In this document: positions 1-8,032 of the stretch, piece by piece
Numbering within the stretch: the first letter of the stretch is position 1
How the letters are laid out: every line of letters starts with the position of its first letter
Assembly: GCA_013202525.1 (NCBI GenBank)
Contig: JABMQS010000001.1
Location: forward strand, 1 to 41,847
DNA: 41,847 nucleotides
Source: Candidatus Omnitrophota bacterium
GTDB lineage: Bacteria; Omnitrophota; Gorgyraeia; JABMRG01
Direction: 5' to 3'
Position numbers and translations under genes: made by a program
The notes under the pieces: model-generated
Seen by the model: only the letters and a program-made list of their open reading frames with translations
Database searches by the model: none
What the model was told of the DNA's origin: nothing

Positions 1-2000
1 GTTGCGCGGCCATCTTCATTGTACTGATTTTTGGTGATGTTGAGCCTGGTCTTTGAATCCGGGTCTGTGTAGGTGTAGTTAGCTATATCCTGGTTGCGAA
101 TAATATATTCGATTACATCCTGGCCTTCTTCGTATATGTTTATCATAGAGACCGAGGATCTCATCTGGTATGAACCTTCTAAATATTCCCTTGAGGTCAA
201 TGTCTTCTCAACCCTGCCGTCCTTATCCACCCTTGTCTGCTCTGTGGCTATTATCTTGCCATCTGCATCCTTTGTGGTCCTGCTAAATGACCAATCCTGT
301 GATGTCAGCTCGCTGGGGTCCTGGGTATTATCGTAGTATTCCCTGTGCCTTGTGCGGAATGTTACCTCTGCCTGACCCTCTCCCTGGGCATAGGTATAGG
401 TGTGTGTATCGACCCAGGATGTTGTGTCAGGATTTGTATATATTATGGCATATTCGGTGATCCTCTCCTGCGCGTCATAGCGCCTTGTGATCTCTCTCCT
501 TGAGACATCGCCGTTTGTCCTGTAGCTGGATCTCTCTGATACGGTCTGCAGGAGTTTCTTGTCTGCGCCCTGGCCCTGGTATATGTAGTTGATCTCTGTC
601 TCTGTAAGCTGACCGTTCTCCGCTATGACCGTATATATATTCCTCAGGATATCACCGTCATCATCGTATATGGTGTAGGTCCTGTAGATGGTGCCACTCT
701 CACTCACCCATTCGCTCTGATAGTCGGTCAGCTCCATCTGGCTGTTTCTGATCTCACTGACCTTCCATATCCTGCCATCTGTCATGGAAGAGCTCGCCTC
801 TGTCTTGATCTTCCCATCCTCCAGTGTCTCTGTCAGGGTCACGGTGAAATCAGCGTCATAGACTGTATCACCATCTGCCCTGGTCTTGACCTCATGGAAG
901 CCTGTTACATTTCCGTCTTCATCATATGTTATATCTGTCCTTGTTACGGTATAAACAAGGTTGCCATCCTGGTCCCTGCTCTCTTCTACAAAAGATGCCA
1001 TCCTGCCGGATACGTCGATCTGGCTGTCTGTCATGACCGTGCTGTAGGCATCCTTGTAGGCATCGATGCCCAATTCGCTATATACGTAACCCTCTTCCGT
1101 CTGGTTGTTATCTGTATCATATACCTTGCGGAAGTAGCTTATAAGCTCGCCTGTCTGCATGTCATATATGCACTCCGAAGCCTCTATCCTGTATGCAACA
1201 TTTCCGTCTTCATCGTAGACCAGCTCGGTATAGCTCTCCGGGTTGTTATTTGAGTCGTAGTTAATATTTGATCTCTTATGGGTGAACTCTCCGATCTCCT
1301 GCCAGGTGCCGGTCGCAATGCTGTAGAAGCGCTCGCTGGTCTTGTATGTGATGAGCTTTTTGTCGGCGTTGGTATCCTCATCAGCATACCAGAGGGAATC
1401 CGCTGTATACTCGGCATCATACCAATGGACCTCGCTTATGCCGCCGTACTCATCCCTGGTCCTTGAGGTATACTCTACGAGAAGCGCCCTATCGTTGTAC
1501 TTCATGTCATAGGTATCTCTGTAGTAAACGCGGCCTGCATCCTCGACCCTCTCATCGTATATGGCCACGACATTACCTCTGAAGAACTCTATTTTTTTCT
1601 GCTTACCGTTCTCATCCTCGGGGAAGAGGACATATGTCTTTGAAGCTCTATGAATGAGGTCTCTGGCTTTTTCGATCTGCTTGAGGAGTGCGCTTACCTG
1701 CTGGTAGCTTGAGTACATGGTGGCAAAGAGGTGGGACTTCATGTCATAGGTAGCCTGGTTGAGGGACTTCATCCTCTCGTGCTCTATGACGGCCTTCTGC
1801 TGGACATGCTGCTGTTCCTGCTTTAAGGCCTTTATAAATTCGATAGCGCTAAAGCCCTGCTTCTCGCTGGTCCTTTCACGCTGCCTTCTTTCAATGTCAG
1901 CTGCGCCGGCATAGGCAAGCTGCTGCCACATAAATGTAACTATGACTATCCACGAGATAGTCTTAAATGTCCTGCTATATGTACTTCGGTGTCTTTCCAT
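1..2000 (-). CDS. Large secreted repeat-rich protein, N-terminal 666 residues (runs off the left edge)
   Basis: The frame is open from an ATG at 2000 to the window edge with no stop, so only the N-terminus is seen. Residues about 10-31 form a hydrophobic segment ending WQQLAYAG, a plausible signal peptide or membrane anchor. Residues about 32-130 are charged and Gln-rich (helical or coiled coil). From about residue 135 the chain is a long run of degenerate beta-type repeats rich in Tyr, Asp, Thr and Gly, with recurring YDEDGN, YDDDGD and KDADGK motifs resembling YD/RHS-like or MORN-like strands. Cysteine is almost absent. The family was not identified; very large secreted proteins of this style are known from Omnitrophota, and a surface or adhesive role is inference. 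Upstream there is only a weak purine-rich site (GGGAGCGGAAAAAAGG) and no confident promoter. Confidence 0.8.
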   Translation of the reverse strand, partial: MERHRSTYSRTFKTISWIVIVTFMWQQLAYAGAADIERRQRERTSEKQGFSAIEFIKALKQEQQHVQQKAVIEHERMKSLNQATYDMKSHLFATMYSSYQQVSALLKQIEKARDLIHRASKTYVLFPEDENGKQKKIEFFRGNVVAIYDERVEDAGRVYYRDTYDMKYNDRALLVEYTSRTRDEYGGISEVHWYDAEYTADSLWYADEDTNADKKLITYKTSERFYSIATGTWQEIGEFTHKRSNINYDSNNNPESYTELVYDEDGNVAYRIEASECIYDMQTGELISYFRKVYDTDNNQTEEGYVYSELGIDAYKDAYSTVMTDSQIDVSGRMASFVEESRDQDGNLVYTVTRTDITYDEDGNVTGFHEVKTRADGDTVYDADFTVTLTETLEDGKIKTEASSSMTDGRIWKVSEIRNSQMELTDYQSEWVSESGTIYRTYTIYDDDGDILRNIYTVIAENGQLTETEINYIYQGQGADKKLLQTVSERSSYRTNGDVSRREITRRYDAQERITEYAIIYTNPDTTSWVDTHTYTYAQGEGQAEVTFRTRHREYYDNTQDPSELTSQDWSFSRTTKDADGKIIATEQTRVDKDGRVEKTLTSREYLEGSYQMRSSVSMINIYEEGQDVIEYIIRNQDIANYTYTDPDSKTRLNITKNQYNEDGRA

Positions 2001-2553
2001 AATTAGCGCCTTTTTTCCGCTCCCATTATATATAACACTTATAGCGCACGATTATTCCACTTATTTTACATATTTCATAAAACTTTTCGAAAGTCAATAC
2101 GAACTTTTCTAAAGTCTTTAATTTTGAGACCAAAGTAAACTGGTTCTGGCTCCTAAGGTGATTCTGGTCTATTTTTGTAGGGGTATAAACTGAAGAACTA
2201 CTGAAAACTACTGTGGAATGAATCATCTCCTTCCCCCCTTATGCTTGCCTTCTAACCTCACTATAAGTATGCCTAATAACTCTATAATAGTCAAGGGGTC
2301 AAGGTGTCTTTTTTACACTTTTTCCCTTTTGCAAAAAGGGACCGTTTTACCCCTTCCGTGGGCCTTGTGCCACATAGGGTTATGGCTTCACCAAATCAAT
2401 TCTTGCATACATTTACGGTTGCCTAAAACGTAATTGGTGAGGTCATAACCTATTGATACTAAAGGGCTCCGGGAGGGGTGAAACGGTCTCATTGCAGTAT
2501 ATGTAATATATAGGGATGAGACGGTTTGTGAAGGGGATTTTGCGTCTTTTTGG
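2001..2553. other. 553-base gene-free gap with nested inverted repeats
   Basis: This gap separates the lipid-kinase stop from the start of the large secreted protein. No convincing gene is present. The right half (about 2324-2513) is highly structured and is described separately. The left half (2001-2230) is AT-rich. On the minus strand it holds TTGACT near 2092-2097 and several TATAAT-like boxes (2025-2060), but none at good spacing, so the promoter of the large gene is unassigned. Confidence 0.6.
2338..2490. repeat. Long imperfect inverted repeat with nested arms
   Basis: The outer arms are 2338-2357 (ACCGTTTTACCCCTTCC core) and 2471-2490 (GGGAGGGGTGAAACGGT core). The inner arms are 2374-2396 (ATAGGGTTATGGCTTCACC) and 2432-2453 (GGTGAGGTCATAACCTAT). 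Together they fold into one long stem with mismatches around an apical loop of about 35 bases. Flanking it are a perfect 7-bp hairpin (2324-2340, CCCTTTT/AAAAGGG) and a second hairpin (about 2479-2526, AAACGGTCTCAT against ATGAGACGGTTT, 11 of 12 paired). It could be a MITE-like element or a structured 3'/5' untranslated RNA. No U-run follows on the minus strand, so it is not a textbook terminator. Confidence 0.65.
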
Positions 2554-3429
2554 CTAACAGAGAACGGGTAATTTATGTTTTGAGATGAGGAATTCTGCCT
2601 CTGTTATCTGGCCAAGAAACTCGCCGTCAAGCATCAGATTGCAGGGCTTATGCATCGCTATCTTCATCCTGTTAAGGCAGTGTTTTGAACCGGGGTAATA
2701 GAAATAGGTCTTTGTCAATATACCAATATTCCACATGAGCTGGCCGATGGCACCCATCTTGCTAACCCACACATTGAAGTTTCCATCTGAAAAAGAGGCC
2801 TCCCGGCATACAGGCATATATGCTATGTGGGTTGTATTATTGATGAGTAGATCTGTAAACTCCATCCCACAAGGTGAGTGCCCGTTTAGAGAAACCTCGG
2901 CCATCATTCTCTCTCTCTTGATGGAATGGTAGAATGCCGCTGCGGCGTAGCACCTCTTTCCTATCCTCTTAAACATGGCATTGGCGCTTTTTGCCACATC
3001 CGCAAAAAAACCTATGCCTGCTGTTACAACCATATACCTGCGGTCTTGGGTATCATTGTTCTTAAAGCGCACCTCTACCAGATCTACATCTCTGGTCTCT
3101 TCTCTTTCTATTGCCTCAAGCGCGCCTTCTACAGAGCTTATACCCAGATCATGCGACAGGCTGTTGCCGGTACCTATAGGCAGTATGCCAAAGGTCTGCC
3201 TTCCGATCTCCACGCCATTTACTATCTCAAACGTGGTGCCGTCTCCGCCTGCCGATATGATAGTATCAAAACCGCTCGCATCCTTTACAATATCAGAGAC
3301 AGCGCCTGGATACTCACTCATGCGGACCTCGGCCCCAAGCCTCTTCTTCAAGGCCTCGATAAGCGAAGACGCCTCTCTCTTCCTGAGCCTCCCCAGACAC
3401 TCTGAATTCACTATCGCAAGTCTTCTCAT
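2554..3429 (-). CDS. Diacylglycerol kinase / sphingosine kinase-family lipid kinase (YegS/DagK-like)
   Basis: Predicted ATP-dependent lipid kinase that would phosphorylate diacylglycerol or a related membrane lipid on the cytoplasmic face. With the start at 3429 it has 291 residues, close to the usual length of about 300. The GGDGT nucleotide loop is at residues 61-65, followed by GILPIGTGNS at 81-90, both hallmarks of the DAGK catalytic domain. The C-terminal beta domain contains LMLDGEFLG, the typical DGE motif. An upstream ATG at 3549 would add 40 residues, but that stretch is encoded by the inverted-repeat block at 3442-3631, so I chose 3429, where family homology begins. Its ribosome site is poor. 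It lies downstream of the Lgt-GspG fusion, probably in the same transcription unit. The exact substrate is not evident. Confidence 0.85.
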   Translation of the reverse strand: MRRLAIVNSECLGRLRKREASSLIEALKKRLGAEVRMSEYPGAVSDIVKDASGFDTIISAGGDGTTFEIVNGVEIGRQTFGILPIGTGNSLSHDLGISSVEGALEAIEREETRDVDLVEVRFKNNDTQDRRYMVVTAGIGFFADVAKSANAMFKRIGKRCYAAAAFYHSIKRERMMAEVSLNGHSPCGMEFTDLLINNTTHIAYMPVCREASFSDGNFNVWVSKMGAIGQLMWNIGILTKTYFYYPGSKHCLNRMKIAMHKPCNLMLDGEFLGQITEAEFLISKHKLPVLC

Positions 3430-3441
3430 ATTAAGAATTTG

Positions 3442-3631
3442 TAAGAATTTGGAGACGTCTATAAGAATTTGGAGACGTCTACCAAGCTGAGCACGAACCT
3501 GTCCTGTTTCCAAGCACGAACCTGTCTTGTCTTTTTCTGCTACGGACAATAATGAAGGCTTGTGTGATTTTTTAAGACAGGTTCCCGAACAAATTCTGGA
3601 CAGGTTCGTGCTTGGATCGGTAGACGTCTCC
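3442..3631. repeat. Inverted-repeat block with a perfect 20-bp tandem duplication (family also at 19475-19586)
   Basis: Positions 3442-3461 and 3462-3481 are identical 20-mers (TAAGAATTTGGAGACGTCTA). The left arm, about 3471-3532, reads GGAGACGTCTACC followed by two copies of GCACGAACCTGTC. The right arm, 3573-3631, is its reverse complement with the same ordered motifs (GACAGGTTCCCGAAC, GGACAGGTTCGTGC, GGTAGACGTCTCC). The loop is about 40 bases. The same GGAGACGT-TACC and TTCGGGAACCTGTC motifs recur between recG and rsmD. It looks like a dispersed palindromic repeat of non-coding origin. Confidence 0.75.
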
Positions 3632-3634
3632 AGA

Positions 3635-4819
3635 TTAGTTGGTGGAGATGGTGCAAAAGGATGCGGGGCCTTCTCCGTTTACCGTGTATTTATAGGGCCT
3701 GCCCTTCTCATCATTGAATGGCTTATTTGTATACGGCCCGCTCCAATTCTGCGGCAGCGGCCCTGTATCGGGCTTCACCAATAGCGCCTTAAGCCCCTGT
3801 TTCTCTGTGGGGTATTGGCCATTGTCAATTCTGTATGCCTCCAGGGCGCTTCGGATCTCTGCCTTTGATGCATATTCCCGCGCCTTTGTCCTGAAGGTTG
3901 AGATAAAGGTAGTTTCTTGCCCGCTTACCCCGGCTGCATCGCCTTTGCCTATTATTATCTCTCCGGGAAAATTTGACTTTGGCACAAAGGTGAGTATTGC
4001 CAGTATAACTACGGCAGAAATTACAAGGGTTGCTGCAAACGACAGAAACATGCCCCTTAGCTGACTGATAAGGCCTGCCTTCTGAACACCCCTTTTACAT
4101 ACCCTGTATAGCCCTATTGCCCCATATATAACTATAAGAAATAAAACGAATTGTGAAAGTTTTAATGAGCCAAGCAGCGCAGGGCTGTCTACCCTGAAGA
4201 ACTCAACAAAGAAGCGGCCGACCCCATACATTATTATTGCTGAAAAGAATATAGCCCCGGGTACATCGCGCAACTTCTTGTAGTATAATCTCCCCGCGAC
4301 AAATATAGACAGGCCCAGTATCATCATATAGGCCTGGGTCGGTTGGCGAAGTATGCCATCGCCTGCATATACTGCCCATGGGAGGTCCGAGGCAGTGCCA
4401 TGGCAGCAGCCTGTCAAAAGACATCCTATCCTACCTATCAGGCGGTGGATCCCAGCGAAAGGTATGATATAATCCGCCATATAGAGAAAGCTGATCTTCG
4501 AATACCTGCAATATATATAAATAGACAAAAACCCAAATAATGCCCCTCCCAGAAAAGCCTGGCCTGCGGTAGATAATATCTCAATCGGGCCTTTGCCACT
4601 GTATGCCCCGGTCTTCAACAGGATATGCACAAAAGCCGCCCCTAAGACTGCAAATGATATCATTACCGCACACGCCCCTATGACCTGCCGCCTGTTCAGC
4701 AGGGAGTCCTTATCTAAAAGAATGAGGGCAAGTACAACAAGAACGGCAAACGCCGCAAAATAGAATATGTCGTAGCTGCCTATGTTGAAAGACCCTATTA
4801 CTATATCAAACGGATACAT
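3635..4819 (-). CDS. Lgt-like membrane protein fused to a GspG-type pseudopilin domain
   Basis: 394 residues in one open frame. Residues 1-240 resemble prolipoprotein diacylglyceryl transferase: multiple membrane helices, GQAFLGGALFG (86-96) at the HGGL position, HRLIGRIGCLLTGCCHG (125-141) at the Lgt signature, and YGVGRFFVEFFR (198-209) at the C-terminal Arg/Glu motif. The His of HGGL is replaced by Leu. A further helix spans about 258-279. Residues about 316-394 match the soluble core of the type II secretion major pseudopilin GspG: ALEAYRIDNGQYPTEKQGL, then a WSGPY segment and KGRPYKY. No prepilin cleavage site precedes it, so this domain is probably tethered outside the membrane. A canonical lgt exists at 10247-10981, so this is a paralogue. 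It overlaps the upstream SDR gene by 14 bp. Lipid transfer to pilin-like partners is speculation. Confidence 0.8.
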   Translation of the reverse strand: MYPFDIVIGSFNIGSYDIFYFAAFAVLVVLALILLDKDSLLNRRQVIGACAVMISFAVLGAAFVHILLKTGAYSGKGPIEILSTAGQAFLGGALFGFLSIYIYCRYSKISFLYMADYIIPFAGIHRLIGRIGCLLTGCCHGTASDLPWAVYAGDGILRQPTQAYMMILGLSIFVAGRLYYKKLRDVPGAIFFSAIIMYGVGRFFVEFFRVDSPALLGSLKLSQFVLFLIVIYGAIGLYRVCKRGVQKAGLISQLRGMFLSFAATLVISAVVILAILTFVPKSNFPGEIIIGKGDAAGVSGQETTFISTFRTKAREYASKAEIRSALEAYRIDNGQYPTEKQGLKALLVKPDTGPLPQNWSGPYTNKPFNDEKGRPYKYTVNGEGPASFCTISTN

Positions 4820-5927
4820 ATCTGTGTTGTGCCATCCTCTCTCTCATATACTTAAATACCGAGCGGACCTCATCATCCCTCAATGAATTGTAGCAAAACC
4901 CCTTATCCTTTAATACCTTATCGGCATTCCTGGAATCAAATCGCGCTTTAAAATTAAAATACGGTATAAACGGCCCTACCATCTGCCTCTGTATGCCTGT
5001 CAGACTATTCATATCAAAATCCTCCAGTGGCACCCGGGCAGGCCTTTTTAGCTCAAAGACCTCTTGCGCTATGTCGAGCGCGTGGTCAAAGGGGAGCTCT
5101 GAATTATTTACGATATGATAGTTGCGGCCCTTTCCGTTTGTTGATAATGATATAAGCGATACGGCCTTTGCAGCATCCTCCGCGGAAACAACGTTAAACT
5201 TCGTATTGCCGTATACCGGTATCTTATCAAAGGTGCCGGATATTATAAAATGGAAAGGGCGAAATAGCCCGCTCAAAAACTCATAATCCACGACAGGAAT
5301 GGAATCTGTCAGGATAGAAGGCCTGTAGATATCAACGGCAAGGCCCTTCTTCCTGTAATCATTTACAGCAAGTTCTGCTTCGTATTTGCTCTCTTCGTAG
5401 GTGTTATTGAAACCTTGCGATATCGCAAGATCATCTTCGCGAAATACAATGTCGCTTTTGCCCTTGGTGCCGACTACATAGGCTGTACTTACGTGGCAGA
5501 GCTTCTTCAGTCTGCCATATGTCTTGCACATAGACGCGAATTCAAGCACATTCTGCGTGCCGTAGGCATTTACCACCCTGATGCCCTCGTCAGAGTTGCC
5601 AATATTTACATCTGCTGCCAGATGATATATGAGATCGATGTCTTTAGCGATCTCCTTGAGCCTATCCCCGTCCATGCCAAGGCCTTCTTTGGCAATGTCC
5701 CCCTCTACGATAGTGATCCTTTTCAGGTAATCTTCTATCCTGGCATCGGAGGTTATGCCCGAAAGCGCAGATTTGAGCCTTGGGATAGAGGTCTGCTTCT
5801 TCCTGGGTCTGATTAAAAGAAAAAGGTGGGATTGACTGCTGTCCAATATAACCTTAAGAAGCCTTGAGCCAAAAAAGCCCGTGGCTCCTGTCATAAATAT
5901 ATTTCGCTGATCTAAGGAATTAGGCAT
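4806..5927 (-). CDS. NAD(P)-dependent SDR, thioester/fatty-acyl reductase-like (NAD_binding_4 type)
   Basis: Extended short-chain dehydrogenase of 373 residues. The nucleotide-binding motif GATGFFG is at residues 14-20, a conserved HVSTAYV segment at 145-151 supplies the active-site Ser/Thr region, and the catalytic Tyr-Lys pair lies in TYEESKYEAE (Y177, K181). YHLAADVN and DIYRPSIL fit the male-sterility / carboxylic-acid-reductase R-domain family, which reduces acyl thioesters to aldehydes or alcohols. An ordinary sugar-nucleotide epimerase is possible but fits less well. I chose the ATG at 5927, just before the Rossmann fold. A start at 5969 would add 14 residues inside aroA. The gene overlaps aroA by 16 bp and the Lgt-GspG fusion by 14 bp, so translation is probably coupled. 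Substrate unknown. Confidence 0.8.
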   Translation of the reverse strand: MPNSLDQRNIFMTGATGFFGSRLLKVILDSSQSHLFLLIRPRKKQTSIPRLKSALSGITSDARIEDYLKRITIVEGDIAKEGLGMDGDRLKEIAKDIDLIYHLAADVNIGNSDEGIRVVNAYGTQNVLEFASMCKTYGRLKKLCHVSTAYVVGTKGKSDIVFREDDLAISQGFNNTYEESKYEAELAVNDYRKKGLAVDIYRPSILTDSIPVVDYEFLSGLFRPFHFIISGTFDKIPVYGNTKFNVVSAEDAAKAVSLISLSTNGKGRNYHIVNNSELPFDHALDIAQEVFELKRPARVPLEDFDMNSLTGIQRQMVGPFIPYFNFKARFDSRNADKVLKDKGFCYNSLRDDEVRSVFKYMRERMAQHRYVSV

Positions 5928-7204
5928 CGTAAGGTATCCATAAAATCCGGAAATGATGTTGCTATGCATTCTGTATCGTTAACCGTAGTAGTACCTTCTG
6001 CCACAGAACCTGCTATAACCATCATCATGGCAGTGCGATGATCGCCGAAACTTTCGGCAGAGGCACCCTTTAACCTGCACGGGCCCTTGATGATGATGCT
6101 ATCGCCCTCGCTCTCAATATCAGCACCCATGGCCTTAAGGTTTGTGACAATAGAATTGACCCTGTCCGTCTCCTTGACCCTAAGTTCGCCGCAGCCTTCT
6201 ATAACAGTGGTACCCTCTGCAGCGGTCCCAAGCAATGCGATAAGAGGTATCTCATCTATCAAAAGCGGGACCTCATCCTCTGTAACCTTGGTCGCCTTAA
6301 GGGACGAGCTCTTTATCACAATATCCGCATATGGCTCAAAACCATTATTTTGGTTTGTCAATTCCACATCCGCACCCATTCTCTCCACTACTGTTAATAT
6401 ACCCGTGCGCGTGGGATTTATTCCGCAAGAAGTGAGGATTATCTCCGAATCATCGGCCATAATGCCCAATGTTATGAAGAATGCCGCAGATGATATATCG
6501 CCTGGCACAACTATTCGCTGTGAAGTGAGATTTGAATCATCCAGTCCCCGTACCGATGCGGATAAGCGTTCCTGTGTTACATCTGCCCCGAAGAGCCTCA
6601 GCATCCTCTCGGTATGGTCTCTCGATCTATACGGCTCCGTAACCTTTGTTGTACCATCTGCATATAGTCCTGCAAGAAGTATGGCAGACTTTACCTGGGC
6701 GCTTGCAACTGGGGAGTCGTATTCTATCGGCCCTAGCCTGCCCGGATTTATGATGAGAGGCGCTAGATTCCCGTCATCGCCGCCTTCTATCTTAGCGCCC
6801 ATAAGCCTTAGGGGAGAGGTCACCCTCTTCATCGGCCTCTTAGATAGCGAATCGTCGCCGCAAAGGACGGCCCTGAATCCTGAACCGGCCAACATGCCAA
6901 GCAGAAGACGCATCGTCGTGCCTGAGTTTCCCAGGTAGAGGTCAGACCTCGGTTCTGTCAAGCCCCTCAGGCCTTTACCTTCTATGGTATAGGCCTTATC
7001 GCTGCCCTGCGTTATAACTATACCCATGTTGCTGAATGCATCTATGGTGGCCCGGCAATCCAGCCCATCCAGTAGGTTTGAGACAGAGCTCTTGCCCTCC
7101 GCAATAGATGATATCATAACAGCGCGGTGGGATATTGATTTGTCGCCCGGCAGGGAAACCCTGCCGCGCAGACCGGATATATCTGTTACCTGTATAGTGG
7201 ACAT
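5912..7204 (-). CDS. aroA: 3-phosphoshikimate 1-carboxyvinyltransferase (EPSP synthase)
   Basis: Transfers the enolpyruvyl group of phosphoenolpyruvate to shikimate-3-phosphate, the sixth step of the shikimate route to chorismate and aromatic amino acids; cytoplasmic. The 430-residue length is typical. SLPGDKSISHR (residues 17-27) binds substrate through Lys22, GNSGTTMRLLLGMLAG is the second family signature, and LSKRPMKR, YRSRDHTERML and GDHRTAMM follow in the expected order. The ATG at 7204 is preferred over an in-frame TTG two codons earlier. It follows the coiled-coil gene by 34 bp and overlaps the SDR gene, so it sits inside an envelope-flavoured operon rather than with other aro genes. 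Confidence 0.96.
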   Translation of the reverse strand: MSTIQVTDISGLRGRVSLPGDKSISHRAVMISSIAEGKSSVSNLLDGLDCRATIDAFSNMGIVITQGSDKAYTIEGKGLRGLTEPRSDLYLGNSGTTMRLLLGMLAGSGFRAVLCGDDSLSKRPMKRVTSPLRLMGAKIEGGDDGNLAPLIINPGRLGPIEYDSPVASAQVKSAILLAGLYADGTTKVTEPYRSRDHTERMLRLFGADVTQERLSASVRGLDDSNLTSQRIVVPGDISSAAFFITLGIMADDSEIILTSCGINPTRTGILTVVERMGADVELTNQNNGFEPYADIVIKSSSLKATKVTEDEVPLLIDEIPLIALLGTAAEGTTVIEGCGELRVKETDRVNSIVTNLKAMGADIESEGDSIIIKGPCRLKGASAESFGDHRTAMMMVIAGSVAEGTTTVNDTECIATSFPDFMDTLRCLIP

Positions 7205-7238
7205 TGGCAAAATAGGTCTTGTGGCGTGAGGAAGATCA

Positions 7239-8006
7239 CTAGGGGTTTAAGAGCCTGACTGTGTCGTCAGGCGAAATAGGCGCGTCCAGCCATTCGTTAA
7301 GAACCGTTATGCTGGACATCTCCTCGTACACATTCTCTGCAACCGCCTTTGCTATCAACTCATTCCCCTTATAGATACCGAACATATCGCCGTTTTTGAT
7401 GTTGTTCTTTGTGCCTAAGGCGATGATTACAAAATTGTGCTCTTTGTTGACATCGAGGACCCTCGTCTCAATAGGCGGGGGCAGCTTGACCACGATCCTC
7501 TTAAGCTCCACCCCTTTCTTCTCCCGGGGCAGCTTTGTTCTGGATTTTATCTCTTCTTCGAGCGCCAGCTTCTCTTCGCGCGCAGCTTCTGTATCCTGGC
7601 TCAGTTTTTCGTAATCGGACTTTACGGCATCGAGCTGTGTCTTTAACTCAGATTCCTTGCTCATAAGCCTTCTCAATCTTTTGTTCATGTCCCTGAGCGT
7701 TATCTCTCTTGTAGAAGACTCCTTTGCAAGCTTTCCTTTTAACTGTTCCATCTCTGATATATCAGACTTTAAGGATTTCACCTTATCGCCGAGACCGCTC
7801 AACTCCTTGGCATGCTTCTGCCTTAACGTTTCTATCTGCTTAATCTTTTTTACCAGCGACATCCTCTCTGAGAAGGCCACCTTTATCTCCGCCTCAAGGG
7901 AACGGATCCTGTCCAGCTCCTGCTGTCTCTGATTAAAAAACATCGCAGAGCTCGCCACTGCGGCAGCTATTAAAAGTATCCCTATGATAAGAAAAATCTT
8001 CTTCAT
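7239..8006 (-). CDS. Membrane-anchored coiled-coil protein B with C-terminal beta domain
   Basis: 255 residues. An N-terminal membrane helix (about 4-26) is followed by a long heptad-rich, Lys/Glu-rich coiled coil (about 28-165). A compact C-terminal domain (about 175-255) includes RVLDVNKEHNFVIIALG, then a GDMFGIYKGNELIAKAVAEN segment. The architecture and the C-terminal pattern are shared with the preceding gene (8033-8845), so the pair arose by duplication. The domain pattern (a VxxVNxxxNFVxxxLG strand, then a GDxF turn) resembles small beta-barrel modules in MreC-like and flagellar-assembly proteins, but I do not recognise a named family. Topology suggests a short cytoplasmic tail with the coiled coil in the periplasm. 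No function assigned. Confidence 0.75.
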   Translation of the reverse strand: MKKIFLIIGILLIAAAVASSAMFFNQRQQELDRIRSLEAEIKVAFSERMSLVKKIKQIETLRQKHAKELSGLGDKVKSLKSDISEMEQLKGKLAKESSTREITLRDMNKRLRRLMSKESELKTQLDAVKSDYEKLSQDTEAAREEKLALEEEIKSRTKLPREKKGVELKRIVVKLPPPIETRVLDVNKEHNFVIIALGTKNNIKNGDMFGIYKGNELIAKAVAENVYEEMSSITVLNEWLDAPISPDDTVRLLNP

Positions 8007-8032
8007 CCTGTTTCTCGTATCCTATCTTTGCG

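Noticed and set aside
2025-2097. TTGACT plus TATAAT-like boxes as promoter of the large gene
   Set aside because: No pair has acceptable spacing, so no promoter was called.
2026-2226. Small minus-strand frame (66 codons) upstream of the large secreted protein
   Set aside because: AT-rich, no ribosome site and no motif; it overlaps the likely promoter region.
3442-3631. Repeats considered as a CRISPR array
   Set aside because: Only two direct units with no spacer between them, arms in opposite orientation, and no cas gene in the window.
3527-3784. Plus-strand frame with RQVPEQ peptide, also seen near 19445-19660
   Set aside because: The shared peptide is the translation of a dispersed palindromic repeat.
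3635-4819. Possibility that Lgt and GspG parts are two genes joined by an assembly or reading error
   Set aside because: One continuous frame with a membrane helix and a plausible linker, and the second part has no separate start or prepilin signal. Kept as a fusion, but read-level confirmation is advised.
6087-6938. Plus-strand open frame (283 codons) opposite aroA
   Set aside because: Antisense to conserved aroA, Ser/Ile-rich with no motif or ribosome site; a shadow frame.
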